Positions 46,113 through 54,445 of a stretch of 64,000 bases of DNA are shown in pieces. Numbering within the stretch: position 1 is the stretch's first letter; each line of letters begins with the position of its first letter. The position numbers and the translations under genes are program-made. This stretch comes from an uncultured bacterium (lineage in GTDB: Bacteria > Desulfobacterota > Syntrophorhabdia > Syntrophorhabdales > JANXAF01): contig CALKEQ010000004.1 of the NCBI GenBank assembly GCA_938084905.1, forward strand, positions 62,001 through 126,000, in the 5' to 3' direction. The notes beneath the pieces are model-generated. The model did no database searches. It saw nothing but the letters and a program-made list of their open reading frames with translations, and was not told the DNA's origin.

Positions 46113-47748
46113 GTTCTTTTTTCAGCTCTTCTTCTATCCTTTCAATTAGCCTATCGATCCCAATCTCATTAAGGCAGGATATGGATACGGCGTTGTACCT
46201 CTTTTCAAGGTTCCTAAGGAAAATCATCTCATCGCCACTTAGTCTGTCTATTTTGTTGAAAACTACGATTCTTCTTTTTTCTATCAACCCCAACTTCTTT
46301 AAGATCTGCTCAACTGATCTTATCATTTCCTCTACATCGTATGCTGTGACATCGATAAGGTGAAGCAAAAGATCAGAATATTTGATCTCCTCGAATGTTG
46401 AAAGAAAGGCATCGAAGAGAGTTTCAGGAAGATTTCGAATGAGCCCTACAGTGTCACTTAGGATGATATTTTTTCTTTCAGGATACTTTATCAGTCTGGT
46501 TGTTGGAGATAAGGTACTAAAGGGTCTCTCATCAACCTCCACATTGCTTCTGGTTAAAAGGTTAAGGAGGCTCGATTTCCCAGAGTTGGCATATCCAACG
46601 ATGGAAACGATCGGTATTGAAGACTCCTTCCTTCTCTCCCTCTTTGTATCCCTTGTTCTTTTTATCTCCTCAAGTCTCTCCTCCAACAGAGCTATCCTTT
46701 CTCTGATCCTCCTCCTGTCGATCTCAAGCTTAGTTTCTCCAGGTCCCCTTCCCCCTATCCCTCCGGTGAGTCTCGAAAAGGCGGTATTTTTCTCTGCCAG
46801 CCTGGGAAATATGTACCTAAGCTGGGCCAGTTCTACCTGAACTTTTGCCTCTTTAGTTTTCGCTTTTGTAGCAAATATGTCCAGGATAAGCTGGTTTCTG
46901 TCTATTACCTTAAGATCCGTAAGGTCGGATATGTTTCTCAGTTGAGTAGGGGTAAGTTCAGTATCGAAAACTATGAGGTCAGCTCCCATATTAGCTGACC
47001 TTATTAGAATTTCCTCCATCTTCCCTTTACCCACAAGATAACCGGGATTGAGGGCCTTAGGTTTCTGTACGATTGTATCAAGAACAGCCAATCCTGCAGA
47101 TTCGCATAGAGATTTCATTTCGGTTAAGTGCTCATCTGTATCTCTTTTTGACCTCGGGGGTATAACGGAGACGATGACGCACCCTTCCAAGCCCTTCTTT
47201 ACAGGATAATAGGCACCCCATGTCCTTATGAACTCATCCTCAAGTTCGTTTATGAATTCTAAAAAATCGACACCTATTTCACCTATTGGAGAAGGACCTA
47301 TAAAATCCCACATCTGTCCTCTTATATCCTGAGGGACAAGGTAGGCACCGTGGAAGATTTCCCTGTCACCACCCTTCTTCTCCGTCATACATCCTATAAG
47401 GTCAAATTTACTAAGTGCGAGTGTTATCAGATCCTCTTTTGACAACGTTTCTCCGTTTAGATGGGTATGGATAAATCTAAGTCCACTCAGTTTTGCCTTT
47501 GTCCTTCTCGAACTATCAATTTCTGGAAGCTTTATCCCCCTTTTCTCTCCCACAATCACGTACTCTACATCTCCCTTCCTGTTTATGAGGATACCAATCT
47601 GGCGGCCTAACTCTTTAGAGAGACCCATAAGAGTCCTTGCCAGATCGGGATCTACGATCTCCCTTGGGTTTATCTTCCTCTTGTACAGGTTTAGGAGTCT
47701 TCTTTTGATTCGAGGACCAAGACCCGATGTGTTTCCGTAAACCTCTAT
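46054..47748 (-). CDS. hflX: GTPase HflX, probable AUA start codon
   Basis: HflX is a GTPase that splits stalled ribosomes. Its HflX N-domain has the PGETKLEIDRRRIRERI region, and the G domain has GYANSGKSSLLNLL, LSDTVGLIRNLP and FNKID. The first standard codon (ATG 47628) would remove about 40 residues that look like conserved family sequence (EVYGNTSGLGPRIKRRLLN, then KINPREIVDPDLARTL). The frame is open up to a stop at 47763-47761. Upstream of the ATG it has no ATG, GTG or TTG. An ATA at 47748-47746 overlaps the stop of the preceding gene as ATAG and has GGGAGGG 6 nt before it. This gives 564 residues. An AUA start is rare, so a sequencing change is an alternative. Confidence 0.9.
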   Translation of the reverse strand: MEVYGNTSGLGPRIKRRLLNLYKRKINPREIVDPDLARTLMGLSKELGRQIGILINRKGDVEYVIVGEKRGIKLPEIDSSRRTKAKLSGLRFIHTHLNGETLSKEDLITLALSKFDLIGCMTEKKGGDREIFHGAYLVPQDIRGQMWDFIGPSPIGEIGVDFLEFINELEDEFIRTWGAYYPVKKGLEGCVIVSVIPPRSKRDTDEHLTEMKSLCESAGLAVLDTIVQKPKALNPGYLVGKGKMEEILIRSANMGADLIVFDTELTPTQLRNISDLTDLKVIDRNQLILDIFATKAKTKEAKVQVELAQLRYIFPRLAEKNTAFSRLTGGIGGRGPGETKLEIDRRRIRERIALLEERLEEIKRTRDTKRERRKESSIPIVSIVGYANSGKSSLLNLLTRSNVEVDERPFSTLSPTTRLIKYPERKNIILSDTVGLIRNLPETLFDAFLSTFEEIKYSDLLLHLIDVTAYDVEEMIRSVEQILKKLGLIEKRRIVVFNKIDRLSGDEMIFLRNLEKRYNAVSISCLNEIGIDRLIERIEEELKKEPISGNVNLVDHRLPKYPVP

Positions 47749-48275
47749 AGGAGACCCTCCCTAAGATCCCCGTTTTTTCCTGATGGTACAATTAATTCCC
47801 TATGCAGGATAATCCTGGCCGAGTATTTAAGACCCTCAAGCAGGATGGAGACCCTCTCGTAAGGTTTCATCTCCCTCTCGAATATGCCGGAAAACCCTTT
47901 AAATGGACCTTGAGTTACGATGACCTTTTCTCCAGCTTTAATTTTTTCCCTCTCTATCTCAGCTACCCCGTTCTTTAGCCTACCCCTTATATACTCGATA
48001 ACATTATCGTCCAAATGGGGGACCTTCTCTCCAAAATGGACCACATCTTTGACCCCTCTCGTGTACTTAACAGTCCTGTAATCTGTAAGGTAAGAAAATC
48101 TAACGAATATGTATCCTGGAAACATCTCTTCTAAAGTCTCTTTTACTTGACCGTTCTTAAATCTCCTGTATTTGATCTTTGGAGCCAAAACCTCAAAGCC
48201 TCCGTTCTCCAAATTTTTTTTCGCCCTTTCCTCATTTTTAGGCTTGGTACGGACAACAAACCACTTTCTCATCAA
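47745..48275 (-). CDS. NusG/RfaH-like transcription elongation factor paralogue
   Basis: 176 residues. The NusG N-terminal domain begins WFVVRTKPKNEERAKKNLEN and contains MFPGYIFVRFSYLTDYRTVKYTRGVKDVV. A KOW motif follows (KAGEKVIVTQGPFKGFSGIFE). The N-terminal pattern with GFEVLAPK resembles RfaH/LoaP-type specialised factors more than housekeeping NusG. It is not in the secE-nusG-rplK context, supporting a paralogue. RfaH-like factors often promote transcription of long polysaccharide operons; the export cluster at 4128-17567 is a possible target, by inference. The stop overlaps the presumed hflX AUA start. Confidence 0.85.
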   Translation of the reverse strand: MMRKWFVVRTKPKNEERAKKNLENGGFEVLAPKIKYRRFKNGQVKETLEEMFPGYIFVRFSYLTDYRTVKYTRGVKDVVHFGEKVPHLDDNVIEYIRGRLKNGVAEIEREKIKAGEKVIVTQGPFKGFSGIFEREMKPYERVSILLEGLKYSARIILHRELIVPSGKNGDLREGLL

Positions 48276-48367
48276 TTTTAATTATCCTCCCTTTTCTCTC
48301 GAATATCAAGCCCCAATTCTTCCTTGAAAAGCCCACAATCCTTGTATTATTATTCGCATGTCCGAGG

Positions 48368-49138
48368 ATGGAAGAAGCAAAGATCTTAATAACCGTACCC
48401 TACGAGCTGGTCGAACCAAATCTGGGCCGCATAGTCTCTCTTAAATTGGGGACGGAAATATATTTAGAAAACAACCTACTCGATGACTTAAAGGAAAATA
48501 ACGTGAAAGAACTTGCAAAAAAATTAAAGGATCATGGGATAATCTGCACTTGCCATGCTCCCTATATGGACTTAAGTCCCGGTGGACATGATAGGAAGGT
48601 AAGGGAAGTGACTGTGGAAAGGCTGAAGAAATCGATTGAAGTGGCCAATCTGCTCGATGCTAAGGCAATTGTCTGCCACTCAGGCTACAGTAAGTGGCAA
48701 TTTGATGGGAATGTGGAGGTCTGGTTCAAAAACAGTATTCTGACTTGGACCGAGGTTTTAAAAGAAAAAGGAGAGGATCTTTACGTCTTGATTGAGAACG
48801 TCTTTGAGGAGACCCACGAAGAGATTTTGGAACTCATAAGGTATTTCAGGGGTAAACTCTTCATATGTTTTGATACTGGCCATTTTAACGTTTTTTCCAA
48901 GGTCTCCATTGATAGGTGGCTTTATCCATTAAAGGAATGGATAAAGGAGTTCCATCTCCACGACAACAGTGGAACAAACGATGACCACTTACCCTTGGGA
49001 AGCGGAAATTTCCCCTTTAGGGAACTTAAGGATTTTATAAGGCACATTCCGACGAAAGAAGTCTACTTTGTTGCTGAGCCCCTAACCGAATCAAGGGCTC
49101 TTGAGAGTGTAAAAAGGATAAGGGAATTCCTCTCCTGA
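48368..49138 (+). CDS. Sugar phosphate isomerase/epimerase-like TIM barrel (AP endonuclease family 2 fold)
   Basis: 256 residues. It has the xylose-isomerase-like TIM-barrel pattern: CTCHAPYMDLSPGGHD, KAIVCHSGY, LIENVFEETHE, FICFDTGHFNVF and KEFHLHDNSGTNDDHLPLG, whose His, Glu and Asp residues form the usual divalent-metal site. The substrate is unknown. The stop overlaps the purL ATG (TGATG), so it is coupled to purL, although no purine role is known. A possible promoter (TTGAAA, 18 bp, TATTAT at 48324-48353) lies just upstream with a leader of about 8 nt. Confidence 0.82.
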   Translation: MEEAKILITVPYELVEPNLGRIVSLKLGTEIYLENNLLDDLKENNVKELAKKLKDHGIICTCHAPYMDLSPGGHDRKVREVTVERLKKSIEVANLLDAKAIVCHSGYSKWQFDGNVEVWFKNSILTWTEVLKEKGEDLYVLIENVFEETHEEILELIRYFRGKLFICFDTGHFNVFSKVSIDRWLYPLKEWIKEFHLHDNSGTNDDHLPLGSGNFPFRELKDFIRHIPTKEVYFVAEPLTESRALESVKRIREFLS

Positions 49139-52122
49139 TGGCAATTAGGATCGAGGTTGCCTACAAAGATTGGTTTAAGGACGCTCCAGGAGAAAGGATC
49201 AAGAGAAGGCTCGTGAGGGATCTTGGTTTGAATGTTCAGAAAGTGAGAATTGTGGATGTTTACACAATAGATGGAGATCTTCCTAAAGAAACTATTGAGC
49301 TTTTAAGAAGGGACGGTTTTTGTGATCCTGTTATCCAGGTCGCGTATTGTGGGGAGCCATACCCAATTGTTGGCGATTGGGCAATTGAGGTCGCTTTCAA
49401 GCCAGGGGTAACTGACAACGTTGGAAGAACGGCAAAAGAGGTCATTGAGGCGATATCTGACTATAAATTTAGGAAGGGAGAGGGTGTTTACACTTCCCGC
49501 GTCTACATGATCTGGGGAGAAATCAACGAAGCAGAAGTTATAAGGATAGCTGAGGAAGTTCTCGCAAATGTTCTTATCCACAATTACAGATACAAGGATA
49601 GAAAGAGTTACCTTTCGGATGGTGGGATGGGAATATACCTTCCTAGACCTGAAGGGATTAGATCTGATCTGGTGGAAACCTTCGATCTAAAGGCTGGAAT
49701 AGATTATTGGATGAGCCTGAGCAAAAAAAGAACGTGGGCTCTCTCGGAAGATGAAATAAGAGCAATAATCGCCTATTTTGAAAGCGAGAGAGTCAAGGAG
49801 GAAAGGAGGAAGATAAACCTAAGCACCGATCCTACGGACGTGGAGATTGAAGCCATAGCCCAAACATGGTCCGAACACTGTAAGCACAAGATCTTCAACG
49901 CCACAATCGAATACGAAGAGGACGGAAAAAAGGAAACCATAGATAGCATCTTTAAAACCTTTATAGTTGGTGCGACAGAGAAGATAAGGAGGAAAAAGGG
50001 TAAGAGAGACTTCTGTGTCTCAGTCTTTATTGACAATGCGGGGGTCATAAGTTTTAACAGAAGGTACAACATCGCCTTTAAAGTCGAGACCCATAATACA
50101 CCATCCGCCCTTGACCCTTACGGTGGAGCACTCACAGGGATAGTTGGTGTAAATAGGGACCCTTTTGGGACTGGCAAAGGAGCAAAGCTCATATTTAACA
50201 CCGACGTTTTTTGCTTCGCTCCTCCTGACTATGAGGGAAGGATATTCCCAAGACTATTCCATCCAAAAAGGGTTCTGGAGGGAGTAAGGGAGGGGGTGGA
50301 ACACGGTGGAAACAAAAGTGGGATCCCCACTGTTAACGGTTCAATCACATTCCACAACGGTTTTCTCGGAAAGCCTTTAGTCTTCTGTGGCACAGGCGGA
50401 ATAATGCCAAAAAAAATAAAAGGACAACCTTCCCACATAAAAAAAGCGGAGAAGGGAGACATTGTGATGATGGTCGGTGGGAGGATAGGTAAAGATGGGA
50501 TCCACGGTGCCACATTTTCATCTGAGGAACTTTCGGAAAGTTCACCTACAAGTGCAGTACAGATAGGTGACCCTATAACGCAGAAAAGAATGACCGATTT
50601 TCTTCTTTTGGCAAGGGACAGAAATCTTTACAACTCAATTACTGACTGCGGAGCAGGAGGGCTTTCTTCCTCAGTTGGTGAGATGGCCAAAGACACAAAC
50701 GGATGCATCATATACCTCCATAGGCCCCCTCTCAAATACGAAGGTCTCTCCCCATGGGAAATCCTTCTTTCTGAGTCCCAGGAGAGAATGACCCTTGCAG
50801 TACCTCCGAAGAAGGTTGATGAATTTCTGAATTTGTCAAAAAAGATGGGGGTTGAGTCTACCCCAATCGGTGAATTCACGGACAGCGGTAAGTTCGTATG
50901 CGTTTATGGAGAGAAGGTTGTGGCCTATATTGACATGGATTTTTTACATGAGGGGCTGCCGAAGATGAAATTAAAAGCCAAATGGGAAAGAAAGATTACA
51001 GAAGAAGAACCCGTTGAAGAACCAAAAGACTATGCTAGTACGCTAATCAATCTTCTTGGAAGGTGGAATATATGCAGCAAGGAGTACGTGGTGAGACAGT
51101 ACGACCATGAAGTACAGGCCCAGACTGTCGTGAAACCACTTGTTGGAGTTGAAGACGATGGACCGAGCGATGCCGCAGTTCTAAGGGTAGACCCCAAAAC
51201 CATGGAAGGTCTAGTCATCAGTCATGGAATATGTCCGAAATATAGCCTTTTCGACACGTACCATATGGCAGCGTACGCAATGGCAGAGGCTATAGCCAAC
51301 AACATATCCACAGGTGGCACGTTGAAGAAGATGGCCCTTCTTGACAATTTCTGTTGGCCAGATCCTGTAAAGTCAGAAAAGAATCCGGACGGAGAATTCA
51401 AGCTTGCCCAGCTTGTAAGGGCAGCAAAAGCCCTTTACGATTTTTCTTTGCTCTTCGGAACACCTTTTATTTCAGGAAAGGATAGCATGAAAAATGACTA
51501 CATTTACGGGGAGGTAAAGATCTCCATACCTCCAACTGTCCTAATTTCTGCTTTATCGGTTATTCCCGATGTGAGAAAGGTTACCACAGTCGACTTTAAG
51601 GAACCTGGAAGTCTGGTAGTCGTTGTTGGGCTTACATTTCCTGAGATGGGAGGAACAGAGTACTTTTCCATGTTGAATAGAAGTGGGACAGTTTTTCCTA
51701 AGGTAAGGGGTAAACTCGCAAAGAGAGTATTCACGGGGATTGAAAGAGCAATAAAAAGGGGAATTCTTCTATCATGTCACGACGTCTCAGACGGAGGCCT
51801 TGCCTGCGCACTTTCTGAATCCGCATTCTCTGGAGGCCTTGGAGTGGAGATAGAGCTTTCGAAGGTGCCAGCCATTTGCACATTTAGGGATGATTTTCTT
51901 CTCTTTTCTGAGTCGGCAAGCAGGTTTGTTGTTACCGTGAGAGAGAGGGATCTAGATTCTCTTAAGGAAACATTCCGGGGCATCCCCTACGGAGTAGCGG
52001 GAAGGGTGAGAAAGGACGGGAGATTTATTGTTAAGGGCCTAGACGGAAAAGTTATTCTCGATCTCCATATAAGAGAGCTAAAAGAGGCATGGAAGGCACC
52101 TTTCCTCAAACATTTTGGCTGA
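49138..52122 (+). CDS. purL: Phosphoribosylformylglycinamidine synthase (PurL with N-terminal PurS-like domains)
   Basis: 994 residues. The first about 190 form one or two PurS-like alpha/beta units (MAIRIEVAYKDWFKDAPGER ... IEVAFKPGVTDNVGRTAKEV). Then comes the PurL linker with IEAIAQTWSEHCKHK, the catalytic KVETHNTPSALDPYGGA, and two AIR-synthase-like ATP domains. No glutaminase domain is attached and no separate purQ is in the window. It converts FGAR to FGAM in purine synthesis. The form is intermediate between the small Gram-positive PurL (about 740) plus PurS and the full-length fusion (about 1300). It ends 4 bp from the convergent MBL-fold gene. Confidence 0.95.
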   Translation: MAIRIEVAYKDWFKDAPGERIKRRLVRDLGLNVQKVRIVDVYTIDGDLPKETIELLRRDGFCDPVIQVAYCGEPYPIVGDWAIEVAFKPGVTDNVGRTAKEVIEAISDYKFRKGEGVYTSRVYMIWGEINEAEVIRIAEEVLANVLIHNYRYKDRKSYLSDGGMGIYLPRPEGIRSDLVETFDLKAGIDYWMSLSKKRTWALSEDEIRAIIAYFESERVKEERRKINLSTDPTDVEIEAIAQTWSEHCKHKIFNATIEYEEDGKKETIDSIFKTFIVGATEKIRRKKGKRDFCVSVFIDNAGVISFNRRYNIAFKVETHNTPSALDPYGGALTGIVGVNRDPFGTGKGAKLIFNTDVFCFAPPDYEGRIFPRLFHPKRVLEGVREGVEHGGNKSGIPTVNGSITFHNGFLGKPLVFCGTGGIMPKKIKGQPSHIKKAEKGDIVMMVGGRIGKDGIHGATFSSEELSESSPTSAVQIGDPITQKRMTDFLLLARDRNLYNSITDCGAGGLSSSVGEMAKDTNGCIIYLHRPPLKYEGLSPWEILLSESQERMTLAVPPKKVDEFLNLSKKMGVESTPIGEFTDSGKFVCVYGEKVVAYIDMDFLHEGLPKMKLKAKWERKITEEEPVEEPKDYASTLINLLGRWNICSKEYVVRQYDHEVQAQTVVKPLVGVEDDGPSDAAVLRVDPKTMEGLVISHGICPKYSLFDTYHMAAYAMAEAIANNISTGGTLKKMALLDNFCWPDPVKSEKNPDGEFKLAQLVRAAKALYDFSLLFGTPFISGKDSMKNDYIYGEVKISIPPTVLISALSVIPDVRKVTTVDFKEPGSLVVVVGLTFPEMGGTEYFSMLNRSGTVFPKVRGKLAKRVFTGIERAIKRGILLSCHDVSDGGLACALSESAFSGGLGVEIELSKVPAICTFRDDFLLFSESASRFVVTVRERDLDSLKETFRGIPYGVAGRVRKDGRFIVKGLDGKVILDLHIRELKEAWKAPFLKHFG

Positions 52123-52126
52123 AAGG

Positions 52127-52891
52127 TCAGATCTCTATCGTTTTGCCCTGCTCTAAAATGAATATGTTTTCTTTTTTCGACCTTTGTAGGTCCTCTTTTA
52201 TCTCCTCAATAAAAAATGGCTTTATGTGATAGATGTAGACTGGCAAATGTGAAAGTCCATAATTGTCCAAGGACTTAAGGACCATCGATAGGGTCATATG
52301 TCCGGACAGTCTGGCTATATCCCTTCGAGTTTCGGGAAAAGAGACATCCACTATAATGAACTCGATCCCTTCCTCACTTTTTGCTATCTCCCAGAATCTC
52401 TCCGTTTCTCCTGTGTCAGATGTGAACATGAAACCTCTTCTCCCCTCTTTTACAACAAAACCTGTTGTGTAAACAGTATGGGAAACAAGAACCGGTTTAA
52501 ATGTGACACCCGCTACCTCGACCTCCCTTTCAAGTTCTATTTCAAAAGGTCTTACAATCGGCTTTTCCTCCGAGGGGATCTTCATAAAATCTGGCCATAT
52601 CAGATTGTTGAAAAGATTTTGAGACATGATCTTCAGTATCGGTCCCGCTGCGTATACCTTTATCCCATCCTCTTTCAGAGCAGCCCGCTCGTCGAGGAAT
52701 GGGAAAAGCCCCTTTAGGTGGTCAATGTGTGTGTGTGTTATAAAGGCTGACGTTATTTTTTTTAACTTCTCATAGGAAAGAACCTCTGTGAGTGTGCCCG
52801 CATCCAGAAGAATCGTGTCGTTTATAAGAAAAGCGGTCGTTCTGTAGTTACCTATTGAAGCTCCGTAACAGCCAAGTACATCAACTTTCAC
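52127..52891 (-). CDS. Metallo-beta-lactamase-fold hydrolase, class II cyclic-nucleotide phosphodiesterase-like
   Basis: 254 residues. The MBL metal motif is THTHIDHLKG (HxHxDH), followed by FTSDTGETE with a metal-binding Asp, and GHMTLSM, then YIYHIKPFF with the late His. The layout (KVDVLGCYGASIGNYRTTAFLIND) resembles class II cAMP phosphodiesterases (CpdP type) more than RNase Z. The window also has an adenylate cyclase (10765-12660), so cAMP breakdown is possible, but this is an inference. The GTG start is 7 nt after a -10 box with a strong promoter, so the mRNA may be leaderless. Confidence 0.82.
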   Translation of the reverse strand: MKVDVLGCYGASIGNYRTTAFLINDTILLDAGTLTEVLSYEKLKKITSAFITHTHIDHLKGLFPFLDERAALKEDGIKVYAAGPILKIMSQNLFNNLIWPDFMKIPSEEKPIVRPFEIELEREVEVAGVTFKPVLVSHTVYTTGFVVKEGRRGFMFTSDTGETERFWEIAKSEEGIEFIIVDVSFPETRRDIARLSGHMTLSMVLKSLDNYGLSHLPVYIYHIKPFFIEEIKEDLQRSKKENIFILEQGKTIEI

Positions 52892-52898
52892 AGCAATG

Positions 52899-52927
52899 AT
52901 AGTAGAAAATAGTAGAACTTATGTCAA
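52899..52927 (-). promoter_or_regulatory. Putative sigma70 promoter of the MBL-fold gene (leaderless)
   Basis: Minus-strand TTGACA (52927-52922), exactly 17 bp, then TACTAT (52904-52899). Transcription would start on or next to the GTG start codon at 52891, which has no ribosome-binding site. Confidence 0.65.
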
Positions 52928-52957
52928 GATATTTGTACTTAAAGAAAGAGGATGAGC

Positions 52958-52986
52958 TTGTCTCAACTGAAAAAAATTGCTATAAG
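52958..52986 (+). promoter_or_regulatory. Putative sigma70 promoter of purF (leaderless)
   Basis: TTGTCT (52958-52963), 17 bp, and TATAAG (52981-52986). Transcription would start 7-9 nt later, at about 52993-52995, the purF ATG. There is no ribosome-binding site before that ATG, and no PUR box was recognised. Confidence 0.6.
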
Positions 52987-52994
52987 TATTTGGC

Positions 52995-54440
52995 ATGTGC
53001 GGTATCTTCGGCATCTTTAATCACAAATACGCTTCAAATCTAGTATATCTTGGATTGCACGCACTTCAGCACAGAGGACAGGAAAGTTCGGGAATTGCGG
53101 CTACAGATGGGACCAAAATAGTATCCCATAAAGCGATGGGTCTTGTCTCAGAAGTCTACACAGGAGAGATTATAAAAAAACTGATCGGTACATCCGCTAT
53201 AGGGCATGTGAGATACTCAACAGCAGGAACAACTAATCTTTCCAATGCTCAGCCTCTCGTAGTTGAATACGCCCACGGCTTCTTAGCCATTGCCCACAAC
53301 GGCAACATAATAAATGCATCCATTCTAAGGCAAAAACTGGAAAGTAAGGGATCCATATTCCAGTCTACGAGTGATTCAGAAATTATCATCCACCTTATGG
53401 CAATATCAAAGAAGAAGAGCACGGTTGAAAGACTGATAGATGCTTTAAAAAGGGTAAATGGTTCATATGCTCTACTTATTCTTACGAGCTCAGAGCTCAT
53501 AGCCACAAGGGATCCCTATGGCATAAGACCCCTTGTTCTCGGAAGGCTTAAAGATTCGTATGTTGTCTCAAGTGAGACCTGTGCCTTCGACTTAATAGGT
53601 GCTCAGTACGAGCGTGAAATAGAACCCGGGGAGATTCTCTCAATTACAGCGGAAGGTGAGGTATCAATTTATCCTTTCAAAAAGGTTGAGCCAAGAAATT
53701 GCATCTTCGAGTACATATACTTTGCAAGACCTGACAGCATAGTCTTCGGTAGGTCCGTCTACGTGGTTAGAAAAGCTCTTGGCACAGAACTTGCTAAAGA
53801 GACCCATGTGGATGCTGACATGGTTGTCCCAATACCAGATTCAGGGATAGGGGCCGCACTCGGTTATGCTCAGGAGGTGAAACTTCCGTTTGAGCTGGGC
53901 CTCATAAGGAATCATTACGTTGGAAGGACCTTCATTGAGCCAGAGGAGAGAATACGACACTTTGGCGTGAAGTTAAAACTGAACCCTGTTTGTGAGGCTG
54001 TAAAGGGAAAGAGGATTATCGTCATAGACGATTCCATAGTAAGGGCAACGACAGGAAGAAAAGTGATAAAAATGCTTAGGGACTGTGGTGCAAAGGAGAT
54101 TCATTTCAGGGTCAGTTCCCCTCCTGTTACACATCCGTGTTTTTACGGAATAGACACACCGACAAGAAAGGAACTTATCGCATCCTCCCATGATCTCAAA
54201 GAAATCAGAAAGTACATGGGTACAGACACTCTCGAGTATCTAAGCGTTGAAGGGATGAGAAGGGCCCTTATGAGAGTTGGGGGATCGAATTCCTATGTGT
54301 TTTGTGACGCTTGTTTCACAGGCAAGTACCCAATAAAATTCCCGTCTCAGATGACTTTAGAAGAAGTCGAATCCATAGCCAGTAGAAGAGTCCTGAGTCG
54401 GAAAAAGGAACCGCTTATCATTGGGATAAAAAGATCTTGA
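52995..54440 (+). CDS. purF: Amidophosphoribosyltransferase
   Basis: 481 residues. It transfers glutamine amide nitrogen to PRPP, the first step of purine synthesis. The Ntn glutaminase nucleophile is Cys2 (MCGIFGIF), and the PRPP motif is IIVIDDSIVRATTG (about residue 345). The Cys residues in PRNCIFEYIYF, THPCFYGID and VFCDACF match the 4Fe-4S ligands of the Bacillus-type enzyme. The start is certain: Cys must directly follow the Met, and the only upstream in-frame codons before a stop are GTA, TTT and GGC. It has no propeptide. The next gene begins at its stop codon. Confidence 0.97.
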   Translation: MCGIFGIFNHKYASNLVYLGLHALQHRGQESSGIAATDGTKIVSHKAMGLVSEVYTGEIIKKLIGTSAIGHVRYSTAGTTNLSNAQPLVVEYAHGFLAIAHNGNIINASILRQKLESKGSIFQSTSDSEIIIHLMAISKKKSTVERLIDALKRVNGSYALLILTSSELIATRDPYGIRPLVLGRLKDSYVVSSETCAFDLIGAQYEREIEPGEILSITAEGEVSIYPFKKVEPRNCIFEYIYFARPDSIVFGRSVYVVRKALGTELAKETHVDADMVVPIPDSGIGAALGYAQEVKLPFELGLIRNHYVGRTFIEPEERIRHFGVKLKLNPVCEAVKGKRIIVIDDSIVRATTGRKVIKMLRDCGAKEIHFRVSSPPVTHPCFYGIDTPTRKELIASSHDLKEIRKYMGTDTLEYLSVEGMRRALMRVGGSNSYVFCDACFTGKYPIKFPSQMTLEEVESIASRRVLSRKKEPLIIGIKRS

Positions 54441-54445
54441 ATCTT

